Positions 28,469-37,700 are shown, numbered from the stretch's first letter. The stretch is DNA of 64,000 nucleotides from an uncultured Aurantimonas sp. (GCA_947488615.1 CANKZU010000010.1:62001-126000), one strand, 5' to 3'. Notes: generated by a model from the sequence alone, not told the origin. Numbers and translations are program-made.

Positions 28469-29482
28469 AGTCAGGGACATGGCATTTTCGACGAGATGGA
28501 TCAGCCCGCCCCCCTTCAAGGTCCGAGTCGCGGGACGCCGAAGCCGCCGCCGGAATTCGACGACGTCGTGACCTGGGCCGCGTGGCTCTACTATGTCGAC
28601 GAGCTGACCCAGGCCGAGGTCGCCGCGCGCCTCGGCGTTTCGCGGGCGAGCGTCGCCAACTACCTCCAGGAAGCGCGGCGCAGCGGCCGGGTAACCATAC
28701 GGGTGGACAGCGCGGCCGTCGCGCGCACGGCTCTGTCCAAGGCTTTGGCGAAGCGATTTTCGCTGACCGCGGCGACCGTCGTTCCCGCGCTGCAGGACCA
28801 GCCCGCCGAACAACGCATCGGCGCCGCGGGGGCTCGGGTGCTGGCCGACGTTCTGGAGCCCGGCGACATTATCGGCGTCGCCTGGGGCCGCACGATCCTG
28901 GCGGCGGCGCGGGCCACAGAGGCCAGCCGGATACCGGATCTGACCATCGTCCAGGTCTCCGGCAGTTCGGCGAGCTCGGCCGATTTCTCGCCGGAGCTCT
29001 GCACGACGCTGCTGGCCAACCAGCTCGGCGCGCGCTGCGTCAACCTGCACGCGCCGGCGGTCCTGTCCAGCCGCGAACTGCGCGACCGGCTTCTGGCCGA
29101 ACCCTCTCTGGAACGCCAGTTCGCGTTGATCCGATCGGCGACGAAGGTCATGTTCGGAGTCGGCGAACTCGGTCCGAAAAGCACCTTCGCCGAAAGCGAC
29201 ATGCTCGATCCGGGCGCGTTGCGGCAGATCCAGTCCGAGGAACGCGCCAAGGCCGTGATCATCGGCCGCCTGATCGATACGGCAGGCGTCCCAGTCCCTT
29301 GCCCGATCGATGACGGTATCGTCGGGATTTCGCTCGCCGATCTGAAAAGCGTCCCGTTCCGTCTGTGCCTGGCTGGAGGACCGGCCAAGCGCGATGCGAT
29401 CCTGGCGGCACTCACCGGGGGCTACGCCACTCATCTGGTGACGGATTCCGATACGGCCGCGGCTCTGCTGGGGGCGGACTAA
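28448..29482 (+). CDS. SorC/DeoR-type sugar-binding transcriptional regulator
   Basis: A 344-aa regulator. The helix-turn-helix is LTQAEVAARLGVSRASVANYLQEARRSG; the C-terminal SorC sugar-phosphate-binding domain shows GVAWGRTIL, VQVSGSS and GDIIG-type motifs. Effectors are usually phosphorylated sugars made by the pathway. The frame opens at ATG 28448, inside the second operator repeat and without a Shine-Dalgarno; ATG 28496 is an alternative start that keeps the whole DNA-binding domain. It lies upstream of the FGGY kinase on the same strand and opposite the catabolic operon, so it controls both. Confidence 0.88.
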   Translation: MTEPFDKSQGHGIFDEMDQPAPLQGPSRGTPKPPPEFDDVVTWAAWLYYVDELTQAEVAARLGVSRASVANYLQEARRSGRVTIRVDSAAVARTALSKALAKRFSLTAATVVPALQDQPAEQRIGAAGARVLADVLEPGDIIGVAWGRTILAAARATEASRIPDLTIVQVSGSSASSADFSPELCTTLLANQLGARCVNLHAPAVLSSRELRDRLLAEPSLERQFALIRSATKVMFGVGELGPKSTFAESDMLDPGALRQIQSEERAKAVIIGRLIDTAGVPVPCPIDDGIVGISLADLKSVPFRLCLAGGPAKRDAILAALTGGYATHLVTDSDTAAALLGAD

Positions 29483-29551
29483 GCCGAACACGCGCCGAAA
29501 GCGTCGGCGAATCTTGCGGGAAAAACCGAGCAGAAGTCGGGAGGAGGAAAA

Positions 29552-31045
29552 ATGGCCCGGAAGCGGCATGTCATCGGCATCGACAGCTCGACCCAGAGTA
29601 CCAAGGCGATCGCTTGGGACGAAGACGGGCGCGCGGTCGCGGAAGGGCGCGCGCCCATCGCGTTGTCGACGCCGCAGCCGGGCTATGCGGAGCAGGACTG
29701 CGAGGGCTGGTGGGACGCGCTGACGGTTTCGGTGAGCGCGGCGGTCGCCGCGGTCGGCGCCGATACGGTGGACGCGGTGGCGATTTCCAACCAGCGGGAA
29801 ACCGTCGCCTTTCTCGATGCGGACGGACGCGCGCTGCGCCCGGCGATGGTCTGGCTCGACGAGCGCTCGATTGGCACTTACGCCGCCTATGCCGACCAAA
29901 TGGGCCGAGACTGGCTGCATCGCACGACCGGCAAGCCGGTGGACACGATCCCCGTCATCTACCGGTTGGACTGGCTACGGCGGAACGACCCGGCCATTCT
30001 CGACGCGGCGCGGCACATCGTCGACGTCCATGCCTTCCTGACGGGGCGCCTGACCGGCCGCAAGGCAGCGAGCTGGTCAAGCGCCGACCCCTTCGGCATT
30101 TTCGATATCACGGCGATGGACTGGTCCGACCCCATTCTCGACAGCGTCGGCGTCCGGCGGCGGCAGCTTCCCGATCTGTTGAGGCCGGGCAGCCTGGTCG
30201 GCGCCATCACCGAGGCGACATCGAAACACACCGGTCTGCGGCCCGGCACACCGGTCTTTGCCGGCGGCGGCGACGGCCAATGCGCCGGCCTCGGCACCAA
30301 TGCCATGGAGCCCGGGACAGTCTATCTCAATCTCGGCACGGCGACAGTCACGGGGGTCTATTCGCCGACGCCGACGACCGACCTGAACTGGCGCACGATG
30401 ACAGCCCCGACCGGCGAGGGCTATTTCCTCGAAGCGCTGCAGAAGGCCGGCGCCTTCTTCGTCAATTGGGTGGTGGACAATTTCGCCGGCGGACGCGACG
30501 ACCCCCAGGCCTTCGATCGCCTGGAGGAGGCCGCGGCCCAGCTACCGATCGGCTCGGAGGGCCTGACCATGACGCCGCACATCATCGGCGTCATGAATCC
30601 GCATTGGGACCCGGCCGCCCGCGCGGCCATCGTCGGCCTGTCGGCCAATCACGGCCGGGCGCATTTCTACCGGGGAGCGCTCGAGGCGCTGACGGCCGAA
30701 ATCACAAGGGGGATCGCGGCGATGGCCGCCGAGGGACTGGCGCTCGAGCGCATCCGGGCCATCGGCGGCGGCGCGCAGAGCCAGCTCTGGTTGCAGATGC
30801 TCGCCGACGCCACCGGCCTGCCGGTCGAGCGCAGCCTTACCGTCGAGGCTTCGGCGCTTGGCGCTGGCATCGTCGCGGCCGTCGGCGCCGGCTGGTTCTC
30901 CGATTTCTCCGCTGCCGCGTCGGCGATGACGGCGATCGACCACACCGTGCTGCCGCGTTCGGAGTGCGCCGCGCAATGGGCTGCGCTCTGCGAGCGCCAG
31001 GAGCGGATATATGCCGACACGCTGGCCTATCGCAGGCTATCATAG
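29552..31045 (+). CDS. FGGY-family carbohydrate kinase
   Basis: A 497-aa ATP-dependent sugar/polyol kinase. N-terminal phosphate motif GIDSSTQSTKAIAWD, then ISNQRETVAFLD and MVWLDERS of the sugar pocket, and in the C-terminal domain GGGAQSQLWLQMLADATG and the hinge EASALGAGIVAAVGAG. The GGGDGQCAGLGTNAM stretch is the FGGY signature region. A GGGAGGAGG site precedes the ATG. It sits 69 bases after the regulator; the product presumably feeds the aldolase on the opposite strand. Substrate cannot be called from motifs; xylulose/ribulose-like kinases are the nearest type. Confidence 0.92.
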   Translation: MARKRHVIGIDSSTQSTKAIAWDEDGRAVAEGRAPIALSTPQPGYAEQDCEGWWDALTVSVSAAVAAVGADTVDAVAISNQRETVAFLDADGRALRPAMVWLDERSIGTYAAYADQMGRDWLHRTTGKPVDTIPVIYRLDWLRRNDPAILDAARHIVDVHAFLTGRLTGRKAASWSSADPFGIFDITAMDWSDPILDSVGVRRRQLPDLLRPGSLVGAITEATSKHTGLRPGTPVFAGGGDGQCAGLGTNAMEPGTVYLNLGTATVTGVYSPTPTTDLNWRTMTAPTGEGYFLEALQKAGAFFVNWVVDNFAGGRDDPQAFDRLEEAAAQLPIGSEGLTMTPHIIGVMNPHWDPAARAAIVGLSANHGRAHFYRGALEALTAEITRGIAAMAAEGLALERIRAIGGGAQSQLWLQMLADATGLPVERSLTVEASALGAGIVAAVGAGWFSDFSAAASAMTAIDHTVLPRSECAAQWAALCERQERIYADTLAYRRLS

Positions 31046-31088
31046 GCGGGATCATATCGCTGGGCAGCCGTCACGCCTGATTGGAGTA

Positions 31089-31107
31089 TCGCCACGCAGC
31101 GTGGCGA
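31089..31107. terminator. Short hairpin between convergent kinase and channel genes
   Basis: TCGCCACGC (31089-31097) and GCGTGGCGA (31099-31107) form a perfect inverted repeat between convergent stop codons. With almost no loop it would fold with the inner pairs open. No T run. A bidirectional stop is likely but not certain. Confidence 0.4.
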
Positions 31108-31113
31108 CTGGCG

Positions 31114-32148
31114 TTACGCACCGGCGCCCCGATCCGGATTCTCTCCATAGACGTGCTGTTGCCAGGAAAAACCGAGCGCCTCGACCATGCTCTTCAATTT
31201 GCGGCGGCGATCCCGGATCGACGCCTCCGACATCCCCTCGGCGAGCTGTTGGTCGCCAACGCAGTCGATACCCGCCTCCCGCAGGCGCGCGACGGACGGG
31301 GATGGGGCATCGGCGGTTCCCAACCATTCGCTCGGTAACGCGGCGATGATCATGTCGACGCCGTGACGGACCAGCGCGATTTCCGGGTGCCGGCCACCGT
31401 CACAGCCGTATTCCAGCATCGTCAATGTTTCATCCAGCCGCGCAATGGCGACGGCGTAGGACCCGTGAACATCGGCGGAGTGGAACCGGTGCAGCAGCGG
31501 CAGGTTGGTGCTCGCCTCGGCTGTCTTGATGACCGGTAACGCGATCATGCTCAGCAGCGGGCTGAGATCGACCGTATCGCCGTTTCGATAGCGGCGCAGG
31601 ATCGCATAGGGGCCAGCGCCGGCCGCTGTGATCATCATCGCCAGCGCGCGCCGTTCGGAAATCTGGCTGGAAATCGTGACCATGAAACTGACCAGGAATG
31701 TCAGGAACATGAAGCCCGACAACGAGGCGAATGTCGTGACCAGCCGCCAAGTGTCGTTGCCGGGCTGGAAATCACCAAGCCCCAACGTCGACACGACGTA
31801 GCCGGCGAAATAGAAACGCTCGAGGATTCCGGCCTCCGCACCGGACTGGGCGGCGAGTAATGCCTCGTCAAACGCGACATAGATCAGACTCCATCCGAGC
31901 CAAAGGGTCGCGACACTGACGATCGTCCGCGCCACCACACAGAGCGGGCCGACCAAATTCAGCGACCCGCGATGTCCAGATATCCGCACCAGCGACAGAA
32001 CGGCCCGGCTGACGCCGTTCTCGAAAGGTCGCGTCAACAACCCGGCATTGGCGCCGATGCGAAAGAATCCGCCAATGGCATCAACGGTCGTGACCAGCAC
32101 CAACGCCGCGCCGACGACAACCAGGACAAAAGATAAGATTGGGCTCAT
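31114..32148 (-). CDS. Potassium-channel-like membrane protein
   Basis: A 344-aa protein with an N-terminal membrane helix (LSFVLVVVGAALVLVTTVDAIGGF), then two helices that frame a pore loop, FAGYVVSTLGLGDFQPGND, as in the two-helix Ion_trans_2 fold. The selectivity filter reads TLGLGD rather than the usual TVGYGD, so potassium selectivity cannot be assumed. The C-terminal half (about residues 175-344) is soluble and largely helical without a recognised domain. A stand-alone gene at the edge of the decayed zone. Confidence 0.75.
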   Translation of the reverse strand: MSPILSFVLVVVGAALVLVTTVDAIGGFFRIGANAGLLTRPFENGVSRAVLSLVRISGHRGSLNLVGPLCVVARTIVSVATLWLGWSLIYVAFDEALLAAQSGAEAGILERFYFAGYVVSTLGLGDFQPGNDTWRLVTTFASLSGFMFLTFLVSFMVTISSQISERRALAMMITAAGAGPYAILRRYRNGDTVDLSPLLSMIALPVIKTAEASTNLPLLHRFHSADVHGSYAVAIARLDETLTMLEYGCDGGRHPEIALVRHGVDMIIAALPSEWLGTADAPSPSVARLREAGIDCVGDQQLAEGMSEASIRDRRRKLKSMVEALGFSWQQHVYGENPDRGAGA

Positions 32149-32399
32149 GGCATGATCATGGAAACGTCACCGCTGTGTTTCTATCCCGTCGCCATCTGGA
32201 GTGCCGAGGGGGCTCCGGGCACGCACATATTGTCGCAAATGCGGCTGCGGCAACGGCAAGAGCGCGGGTACCATGCAAAACAAGCTGGAGCTCTCGAAGA
32301 AGCTCCGTTTCGGCTTTCTGAAGTACCTGAAACGGCTGGCGGCTTATTGTTCGCATTTCCAAGCCGCTGATCTTCCGTCTTTCGATGATTGCCTGACGC
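32149..32399. other. Stretch without recognised gene beside IS5 remnant
   Basis: An open minus-strand frame continues here from the IS5 transposase relic but its residues match nothing I recognise; it is probably read-through past the old transposase end. It also has to hold the promoter of the channel gene. Confidence 0.4.
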
Positions 32400-32830
32400 A
32401 GGAGTGCCGCTTCGGCGGTGATTTTGCCGCTATGCGGGCACGCCTGCCCCGGGTGCCAGACGAAGCGTGCGAGGTTGTAGATCAGGTTGGCCATGCCGAT
32501 CGTCACCTCAGCGCGCCCGACTCCGAGCGTGTGAATGCCCCCATCGCTCCCGTCTGTCGGGCTAACACGTGCTCGACGGCGGATCGAACCTTTGAACGCC
32601 GACCATCGGCGCATGACGTCCGCCCGTTCAGCGGCCGTTTCTTCGGCTTTCTGCGGTGGATGTCCGAGACATAACCGCTCCCTTGCCAGCCAAGCCCCGT
32701 TCTCGGCCGATCGGCAAGCGATGTCGGCCTGGACCGTCACCCCGGTATTCGGTCGATCGAAGACATTGCAGAGTTGCGCCCCGTCATAGGCTGACGCGCT
32801 TGTCGCCAGCCGCGGAATGGAAACGGCCAC
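32400..32830 (-). pseudogene. IS5-family transposase remnant
   Basis: The C-terminal half of an IS5-type DDE transposase. In one frame AYDGAQLCNVFDRPNTGVTV, ADIACRSAENGAWLA and later TIGMANLIYNLARFVWH are readable; between them the homology moves to another frame, with SDIHRRKPKKRP and SKVRSAVEHVLARQTGAMG. So there are at least two frameshifts, and the N-terminal half is missing. The element is dead. Confidence 0.8.
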
Positions 32831-32908
32831 CGCGCGCGTGGTTGGAGGCCAAGACGCAGTTCGCCGTCGTCTTCGGCGAGCGCTTCGTCCACTGGTGACG
32901 AATCGGTT

Positions 32909-33073
32909 TCACGCACCGAGTTCCTGGCGATCCCTCCGTCGCCGTCGTGCACCGAGGAAGATGTGCAAGAGGATCATGGTCGTTGCACCACCGAAGATGA
33001 CCGCGATGTGAGCGATGGATGTGATGCCCCCCGCGATGAGCCATGGCATGACGAAGTAGATCCAGTAGCGGGC
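32909..33073 (-). pseudogene. Duplicated 3' fragment of the Wzy-like polymerase gene
   Basis: On the minus strand this reads RYWIYFVMPWLIAGGITSIA, then HIAVIFGGATTMILL, then a run of arginines and a stop, nearly the same as the C-terminus of the polymerase at 35005-36285. DNA at 32936-33072 and 35059-35199 align with roughly a dozen differences. An in-frame stop lies just upstream, so the rest of the gene is lost. It probably shows the original polymerase C-terminus (ending RRRRRDRQELGA), which the other copy has lost to an IS. Confidence 0.8.
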
Positions 33074-33227
33074 GTCGTCTCAAGCGACAAACTATCGAAC
33101 ATCGGCGCTTGCGGCACCGCAAGCTCGCCGCATAATATGCCCCCAGACGAGGCATACGCTCCGCTAATTTTGCGCTGCGCGCTGCGCAAAATGTTATGAC
33201 GACGGAAAATGGGTTCAAGGAGCAGCT

Positions 33228-34124
33228 ATGTCATCCGAGATGCGGGACGAGAAGGCGTATAGGGACGACTACTTCGGTATCCTCGATGTTGTCGTTGTTC
33301 TTGCGGAATCGTGGCTGATCCTTCTAATGGGCGTAATTCTGGCAGGCGGGGCTGCACTGCTCGCTGTCTATCTGGAGCCGAAAACCTACGTCGCCACTGC
33401 GAAAATCTCCCTCACGCCGGTCCATGGCGCACTTCTATCATCACCCGCGGTGCTCGACCCTGTGGCGGCCGAGAGCGGGATCCTGGCGGCAAATGGCGAC
33501 TCACCCGACGCCGCAAGAGACTACATTCTTTCTCGTAGGACGCTCGAACCAATATCGTCCGTGGGCCTTTACGATATCACCATGAAAGGCCGAACCCGCG
33601 AGGAGGCGAAGCAGGTTCTGGAGAAGCTCTTTTCACAGCTCGGCACAGCCTCGCGGCCGAAAGGTGCGGCGAAGCAAGAACTTGAAGAGGCCGCGGTCCG
33701 TCTCAAAAAGGAAATCGCGGACATCGAGTCGATCCGGCGGGCCTTCGTGAAGCAACGGGGGCCCGCGAGCAACAGTCCCGGACGCGGCAGCCAAATCGAA
33801 ATCCACGAGCAGTCGTTCCTTAAAATCCAGCAGGAAATGGACGGCAGAAGAACTGAGCTGGCTACCGTCAAGAGCGATCTAGAAGGTTTCGGCTCCGCTC
33901 AGATCGTGCAGCCGCCGATAGCGCATGAGCAGCCTCTTCCCCGAAACAAGAGGAAGCCGGTATTCGCCGCAGTGAGCGTGACAACAATGTTTCTTCTTGC
34001 GCTAGTCTTTCTGCGCGAATTTTGGCGCCGAGCAAGTGTTGATCCGGTCAACGGCCCCAAGCTTCGGCGGATTAAGCGGGCTTTCTGGCTTCCCGGCACA
34101 AAGCCTTCAGCCTACGAATCTTAG
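33228..34124 (+). CDS. Wzz-like polysaccharide chain-length/co-polymerase protein
   Basis: A 298-aa inner-membrane protein with the PCP layout: N-terminal helix at about 27-47 ([20 protein letters not shown]), a periplasmic domain rich in charged helices with a coiled-coil stretch (about 145-225), and a C-terminal helix at about 245-264 ([18 protein letters not shown]) with a short basic tail. [12 protein letters not shown] after the first helix is typical of Wzz proteins. It would set O-antigen or capsule chain length with the Wzy polymerase nearby. The stop codon abuts an IS5 insertion, so the last residues might be altered. Confidence 0.75.
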   Translation: MSSEMRDEKAYRDDYFGILDVVVVLAESWLILLMGVILAGGAALLAVYLEPKTYVATAKISLTPVHGALLSSPAVLDPVAAESGILAANGDSPDAARDYILSRRTLEPISSVGLYDITMKGRTREEAKQVLEKLFSQLGTASRPKGAAKQELEEAAVRLKKEIADIESIRRAFVKQRGPASNSPGRGSQIEIHEQSFLKIQQEMDGRRTELATVKSDLEGFGSAQIVQPPIAHEQPLPRNKRKPVFAAVSVTTMFLLALVFLREFWRRASVDPVNGPKLRRIKRAFWLPGTKPSAYES

Positions 34125-35048
34125 AGCCAACCCGAGTCGAGCGGTTTCAGCAGGTTGTGATTCCTTCAGGTTGCAAGACTTGATGGAGCCGCCAATACCC
34201 TGGACTGAAACCGCCCGGCGCGAGAATGCGCATCGAAGCTTGCGTTATTCCAGCGATCTGACGGACTGGGAATGGTCGTTGGTCGAGCCGTGTCTGCCGA
34301 AGCCGAGGCCGGTGGGGCGGCCGCGCACCACTGATCTTAGCGAGGTGGTGAACGCGATCCTCTATCTGGCTTCAAGCGGCTGCGCCTGGACGCTGTTGCC
34401 GAAGGACTTTCCGCCCTTCACAACGGTGCAGCGCTATTTCTATGACTGACAGGACAGCGGCTTGCTGCGCACCATCAACACTCACCTGATCGCAGCCGCC
34501 CGCGAACTGGAAGAACCGCGAGGCGAGCCCGGCGGCGGGCGTGATCGACAGCCAGAGCATCAAGACCGCGGAAAGCGGCAGGATCCGAGGATATAACGTC
34601 GGCAAGAAAATCAAAGGCCGAACGTGCCACGTCGTCACCGATACCCTCGGCCTGATGGCCGGCCTCGTCGTTCATGGGGCAGAGGTTCAGGATCGCGACG
34701 GCGCGGTCGAGGTGTGAAATCCATTCGACAGCGCTATCCTTGGCTACGCTATGTCTCGCCGATGGCGGATATGCTGGCGACAAGCTGAAGAGGCGACTGC
34801 GCAAGCTCGGATGCTGGACGATCGAGGTGGTCAACCGCACCGATGACATGAGCGACTTCGCCGTCCTTCCTCGACGATGGGGCGTGGAACGCACCTTCGC
34901 CTGGCTCGGCCGCAGCCGCAGGTTGGCCAAGGACTTCGAGAAATCCATCGCAAGCGCCGAAGCCTGGATCACTGTCGCTCACATCCGCCTCCTCACGCGT
35001 CGCCTCACAAGATACTGCTATGCCTCGTAAGGTTTCGAGACGAGCTCT
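34125..35048 (+). mobile_element. IS5-family insertion sequence, degenerate
   Basis: About 0.92 kb between the Wzz stop and the end of the polymerase gene. The outer ends both begin GAGC (left GAGCC at about 34125; right, read inward, GAGCTCGTCTCG at about 35048), with degenerate inverted repeats. Exact ends and target duplication are uncertain. It carries a broken transposase listed separately, and its right end replaces the natural 3' end of the polymerase gene. Confidence 0.7.
34183..35030 (+). pseudogene. IS5-family transposase, broken by a stop and frameshifts
   Basis: Starts ATG 34183 with [20 protein letters not shown] and [20 protein letters not shown], then a TGA at 34447-34449 where the family has tryptophan (YFYD-stop-QDSG). 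Further on the frame shifts at least twice; recognisable pieces are VIDSQSIKTAESG, GYNVGKKIKGRTCHVVTDT, and at the end LADGGYAGDKLKRRLRKLG and RRWGVERTFAWLGRSRRLA. The DDE parts survive as fragments. Not functional. Confidence 0.85.
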
Positions 35049-36285
35049 GATAGTCTCGCCGTCGCCGTCGTTCACCGAGGAACATGCGCAGCAGGATCAT
35101 GGTCGTTGCAACGCCGAAGATGACCGCGATGTGAGCGATGGACGTGATGCCCCCGCCGATGAGCCATGGCATGACGAAATAAATCCAGTAACAGGCGGCG
35201 ACTGCAGCCGTCCCGTAGTCCTTGATCGCCAATCGGTTATCCATGAACTGGTAGAGTAGACGGGTTATGAAACCCGCCAGCAGACCAAAGAGGACGACTC
35301 CATAAATTCCGCCTGCGATGAGACCTTCGGAAAAGACATTGGCGACGTTCGAATGGCCTGCCGAGATGATGTATTCAGCCTCGTACCCGGAAAGCCTAGT
35401 AATCAGCAGGCCGAAGTGCGTATCCACCCAACTCTCGGGATCGGCGCGCGTGATACCGGTCCAGGCACTGAAGATACGATCCCCGAAAACCACCGGGAGT
35501 GTGTCTAGGTAGCTCGGGAACTGATAGCCGTCCTGCCACATTCCCCAAATTTTCCAAGGCACGTCACCATGCAGGATGAAAGCCCGGTAGAAGATGGCTT
35601 CAACCAAGCCCCAAACTCCATCCGCCTCGTCCCAGCGATAGGCAAAGCCCCCGAGAATGACCGCAAAGCCTGCCGCGCCCAAATAGACAAGGTGCCTGAA
35701 CCCGGCCTGCCAGAACACGAGAACTACGGTCGGCAAAATCGCAAGAATAAGCGCGGTCTTGTAGCCGAATGAGAGCGAAATGAGAGCAAGACAGGCCGCC
35801 GGAATGGCCAGGCCACGAACCGCGCCTCTCCAACCTCCGTCCATGTAGATGCAGACGAGATAGGCGAAGATTGCAGGCGCATAGAACTTTAGGATCAGAT
35901 ATCCGAGCGCCCCGCCGCTTTCGAGCCCCGAGCGAAAGCCTCCCGCTCCGACGGTTCCCTTGATCGTCTCCCAGCCGCCCAGGCCAAAAAGAACGAAGGC
36001 TGTCATCAGAAGAAGGACCGGCAGCGACAGGAAGGTTGCATTTCGAGCATGAACGCGCTCGAAACTGCGATCGAGACCGATAAACCGAACCTCTTTCACT
36101 GCCCCCCAGAATGACCAGCTGACGAGAAAACAGCTTGTGTAGAGCAAAAGCGCCAGGGTCGCTCCGTTGGGGTAGCCCTCCTCATTGACAGAGCGCCCGA
36201 ACCAACCAGCCTCCATGAGGCCGGCCCCGACAATTGGGGATATCAATGAATACGCGAGTAGCAGCCGAAAAATCACGGCTTCCAC
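35005..36285 (-). CDS. Wzy-like O-antigen/oligosaccharide repeat polymerase
   Basis: A 426-aa polytopic membrane protein with about 10-11 hydrophobic segments (such as YSLISPIVGAGLM, TALALLLYTSCFLVSWSF-like, LILKFYAPAIFAYLVCIYM, VLFGLLAGFITRLLY, WIYFVMPWLIGGGITS). The layout and the large periplasmic loop between late helices fit Wzy-type polymerases. Length is normal. The last ~18 residues, after ERRRRRD, are encoded by the right end of the IS5 element rather than the native tail; the stray copy at 32909-33073 shows what the native tail probably was. Polymerase function is inferred from topology and context, not from a sequence motif. Confidence 0.65.
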   Translation of the reverse strand: MEAVIFRLLLAYSLISPIVGAGLMEAGWFGRSVNEEGYPNGATLALLLYTSCFLVSWSFWGAVKEVRFIGLDRSFERVHARNATFLSLPVLLLMTAFVLFGLGGWETIKGTVGAGGFRSGLESGGALGYLILKFYAPAIFAYLVCIYMDGGWRGAVRGLAIPAACLALISLSFGYKTALILAILPTVVLVFWQAGFRHLVYLGAAGFAVILGGFAYRWDEADGVWGLVEAIFYRAFILHGDVPWKIWGMWQDGYQFPSYLDTLPVVFGDRIFSAWTGITRADPESWVDTHFGLLITRLSGYEAEYIISAGHSNVANVFSEGLIAGGIYGVVLFGLLAGFITRLLYQFMDNRLAIKDYGTAAVAACYWIYFVMPWLIGGGITSIAHIAVIFGVATTMILLRMFLGERRRRRDYQSSSRNLTRHSSIL

Positions 36286-36903
36286 ACGCAGAAGAGCAGC
36301 GCCGCAGCCAGGGCAAAAAACTGCCGGCTTTGGGCTCGGGCCCGCTTGTCCTGTTCTGCTTGTTCTCGCATCCGAGACGAATCACACTTTGTTGCGTTGC
36401 AGGAGCATCCAGACGCGAGACCGACCCGTCAAACTTGGACGCCAACCTCCACGAGAAACCCTGCCTAGATCTTCTAGTCTTATTTTAGTATATTCTGATT
36501 TTTGACGAAAGGGCAACTCGACCGTCCCGGCCAGCTGCCTGGTGCTATCGACACCGACGGCGTTTTCGAATGGATGCTGGGCATATTCATTTTTGATTCG
36601 GCAGTCTGATGTTGCGTCCAAGCTGATCCAGCCGCGAGTTCGTTTTCGGCGTCTTGTATGCTCTGGTGAGCGGGGGGATACACGCTTTACGGTGTTGACG
36701 AACAGGGCAATCGCGGGATCGCCTTGAACTGCTCCTAAGCCTTCTCCTCGCCGGCCCTGTCGGTGGCCTTGAGTCGAACGGAGACGGTTCTGTACGATTT
36801 ATCATCATATAAGTTACTTTTATACCACACATAGTGAATTGCCGCGCTTGGAGCGAGGATATAAGTATCGCATACGTTACATTGCTCTCAAAAAGCGAGA
36901 CGC
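36286..36903. other. AT-rich intergenic region
   Basis: About 620 bases upstream of both the polymerase gene (leftward) and the DUF6471 gene (rightward). It is visibly richer in A and T than its surroundings, especially near 36470-36500 and 36790-36850, where promoters are likely. No gene is recognisable; short open frames have no family. Confidence 0.5.
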
Positions 36904-37125
36904 ATGGCAGGCAAGACGGCCTTCGAAGCCCTGGCGGCGAACATTCTAAAAGCAGAATTGAAGCGGAAAGGCGTCACCTACTCCCAGCTTGTCGAGAAGC
37001 TGGCGGCGATAGGCGTTGACGAGAAGGAAGTGAACATCCGTAATAAGCTCTCTGGGGGCAAATTCACGGCGGCCTTCCTTTTGCAATGCCTGACAGCAAT
37101 CGGCGCGACAGAGATGCGCTTGTAG
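36904..37125 (+). CDS. Small DUF6471-type protein
   Basis: A 73-aa protein resembling the DUF6471 family: ILKAELKRKGVTYSQLVEKL, AIGVDEKEVNIRNKLSGGKF and AAFLLQCLTAIG form a helix-turn-helix-like pattern. Members are short and probably bind DNA, but I know of no proven role. The start is ATG 36904; the upstream site AAAAGCGAGACGC is a weak ribosome-binding site. It stands alone between the polymerase and an IS3 relic, in a zone of insertion-sequence debris, so it may be imported cargo. Confidence 0.7.
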   Translation: MAGKTAFEALAANILKAELKRKGVTYSQLVEKLAAIGVDEKEVNIRNKLSGGKFTAAFLLQCLTAIGATEMRL

Positions 37126-37199
37126 CGCCTTGATTTGGTCCCGACCGCAGTTGTCCTTGCGGCTTGGCTTAGGAGGCCAAAACTGACGATTGTCCTTTT

Positions 37200-37700
37200 C
37201 CACCACTTTCGACGGTGGTCAGAAACGCGGCTTATGTTGGTGCATCGGCTCCATGGGGGAGCAGTTCGTCGCGCAGGCGGACGTTGAAGCTCTCGATGAA
37301 GGCGTTCCGCCTCGGCTTCCTCGAAGCTATAGTATGCCACTCGATCCGGGCCTCGTCCGCCCATGTCAAAATGGCGTTGCCGATGAGTTCGCGGCCATCG
37401 TCGGAGACAATCATCAAACGCCTGACGTGCTGGGCGGTCCAACAGGTCCCGCTCTCGGGCGACGCGGTTGCCCGACGGTGACGTGTCTGCGATCAAGCCC
37501 GAGGTTCTCGCCCCCTGCGATCGTTGACGCCGATCGGGATGAGAAGGCGGCGACCGTCGGTGAACTGATCGCGGACGAAGTCCGGCGGCCAGCGATCGTT
37601 CGGCCCCAGCGCAACCAGCATCGGCGCACGGGGTCGGATCAACCGCTCGCCTCTGCGCCCTGCCCTGCTCTACCAGTCCGGTGATCCGCCGCGCGGAGAG
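37200..37700 (-). pseudogene. IS3-family transposase (OrfB integrase core) remnant
   Basis: Fragments of an rve-type integrase core in several frames on the minus strand: a piece corresponding to NDRW-PDFVRDQFTDGRR, a middle piece with [19 protein letters not shown] (aspartate region), and the C-terminal [20 protein letters not shown] with the conserved N-A-F-x-E-S-F-N and its glutamate. Frameshifts separate them and the N-terminus is gone. Confidence 0.8.

Noticed and set aside
36542..36727. Short open frames in the 36.3-36.9 kb gap
   Set aside because: Sixty to eighty codons each, no ribosome site, no recognisable family, and on both strands at once.
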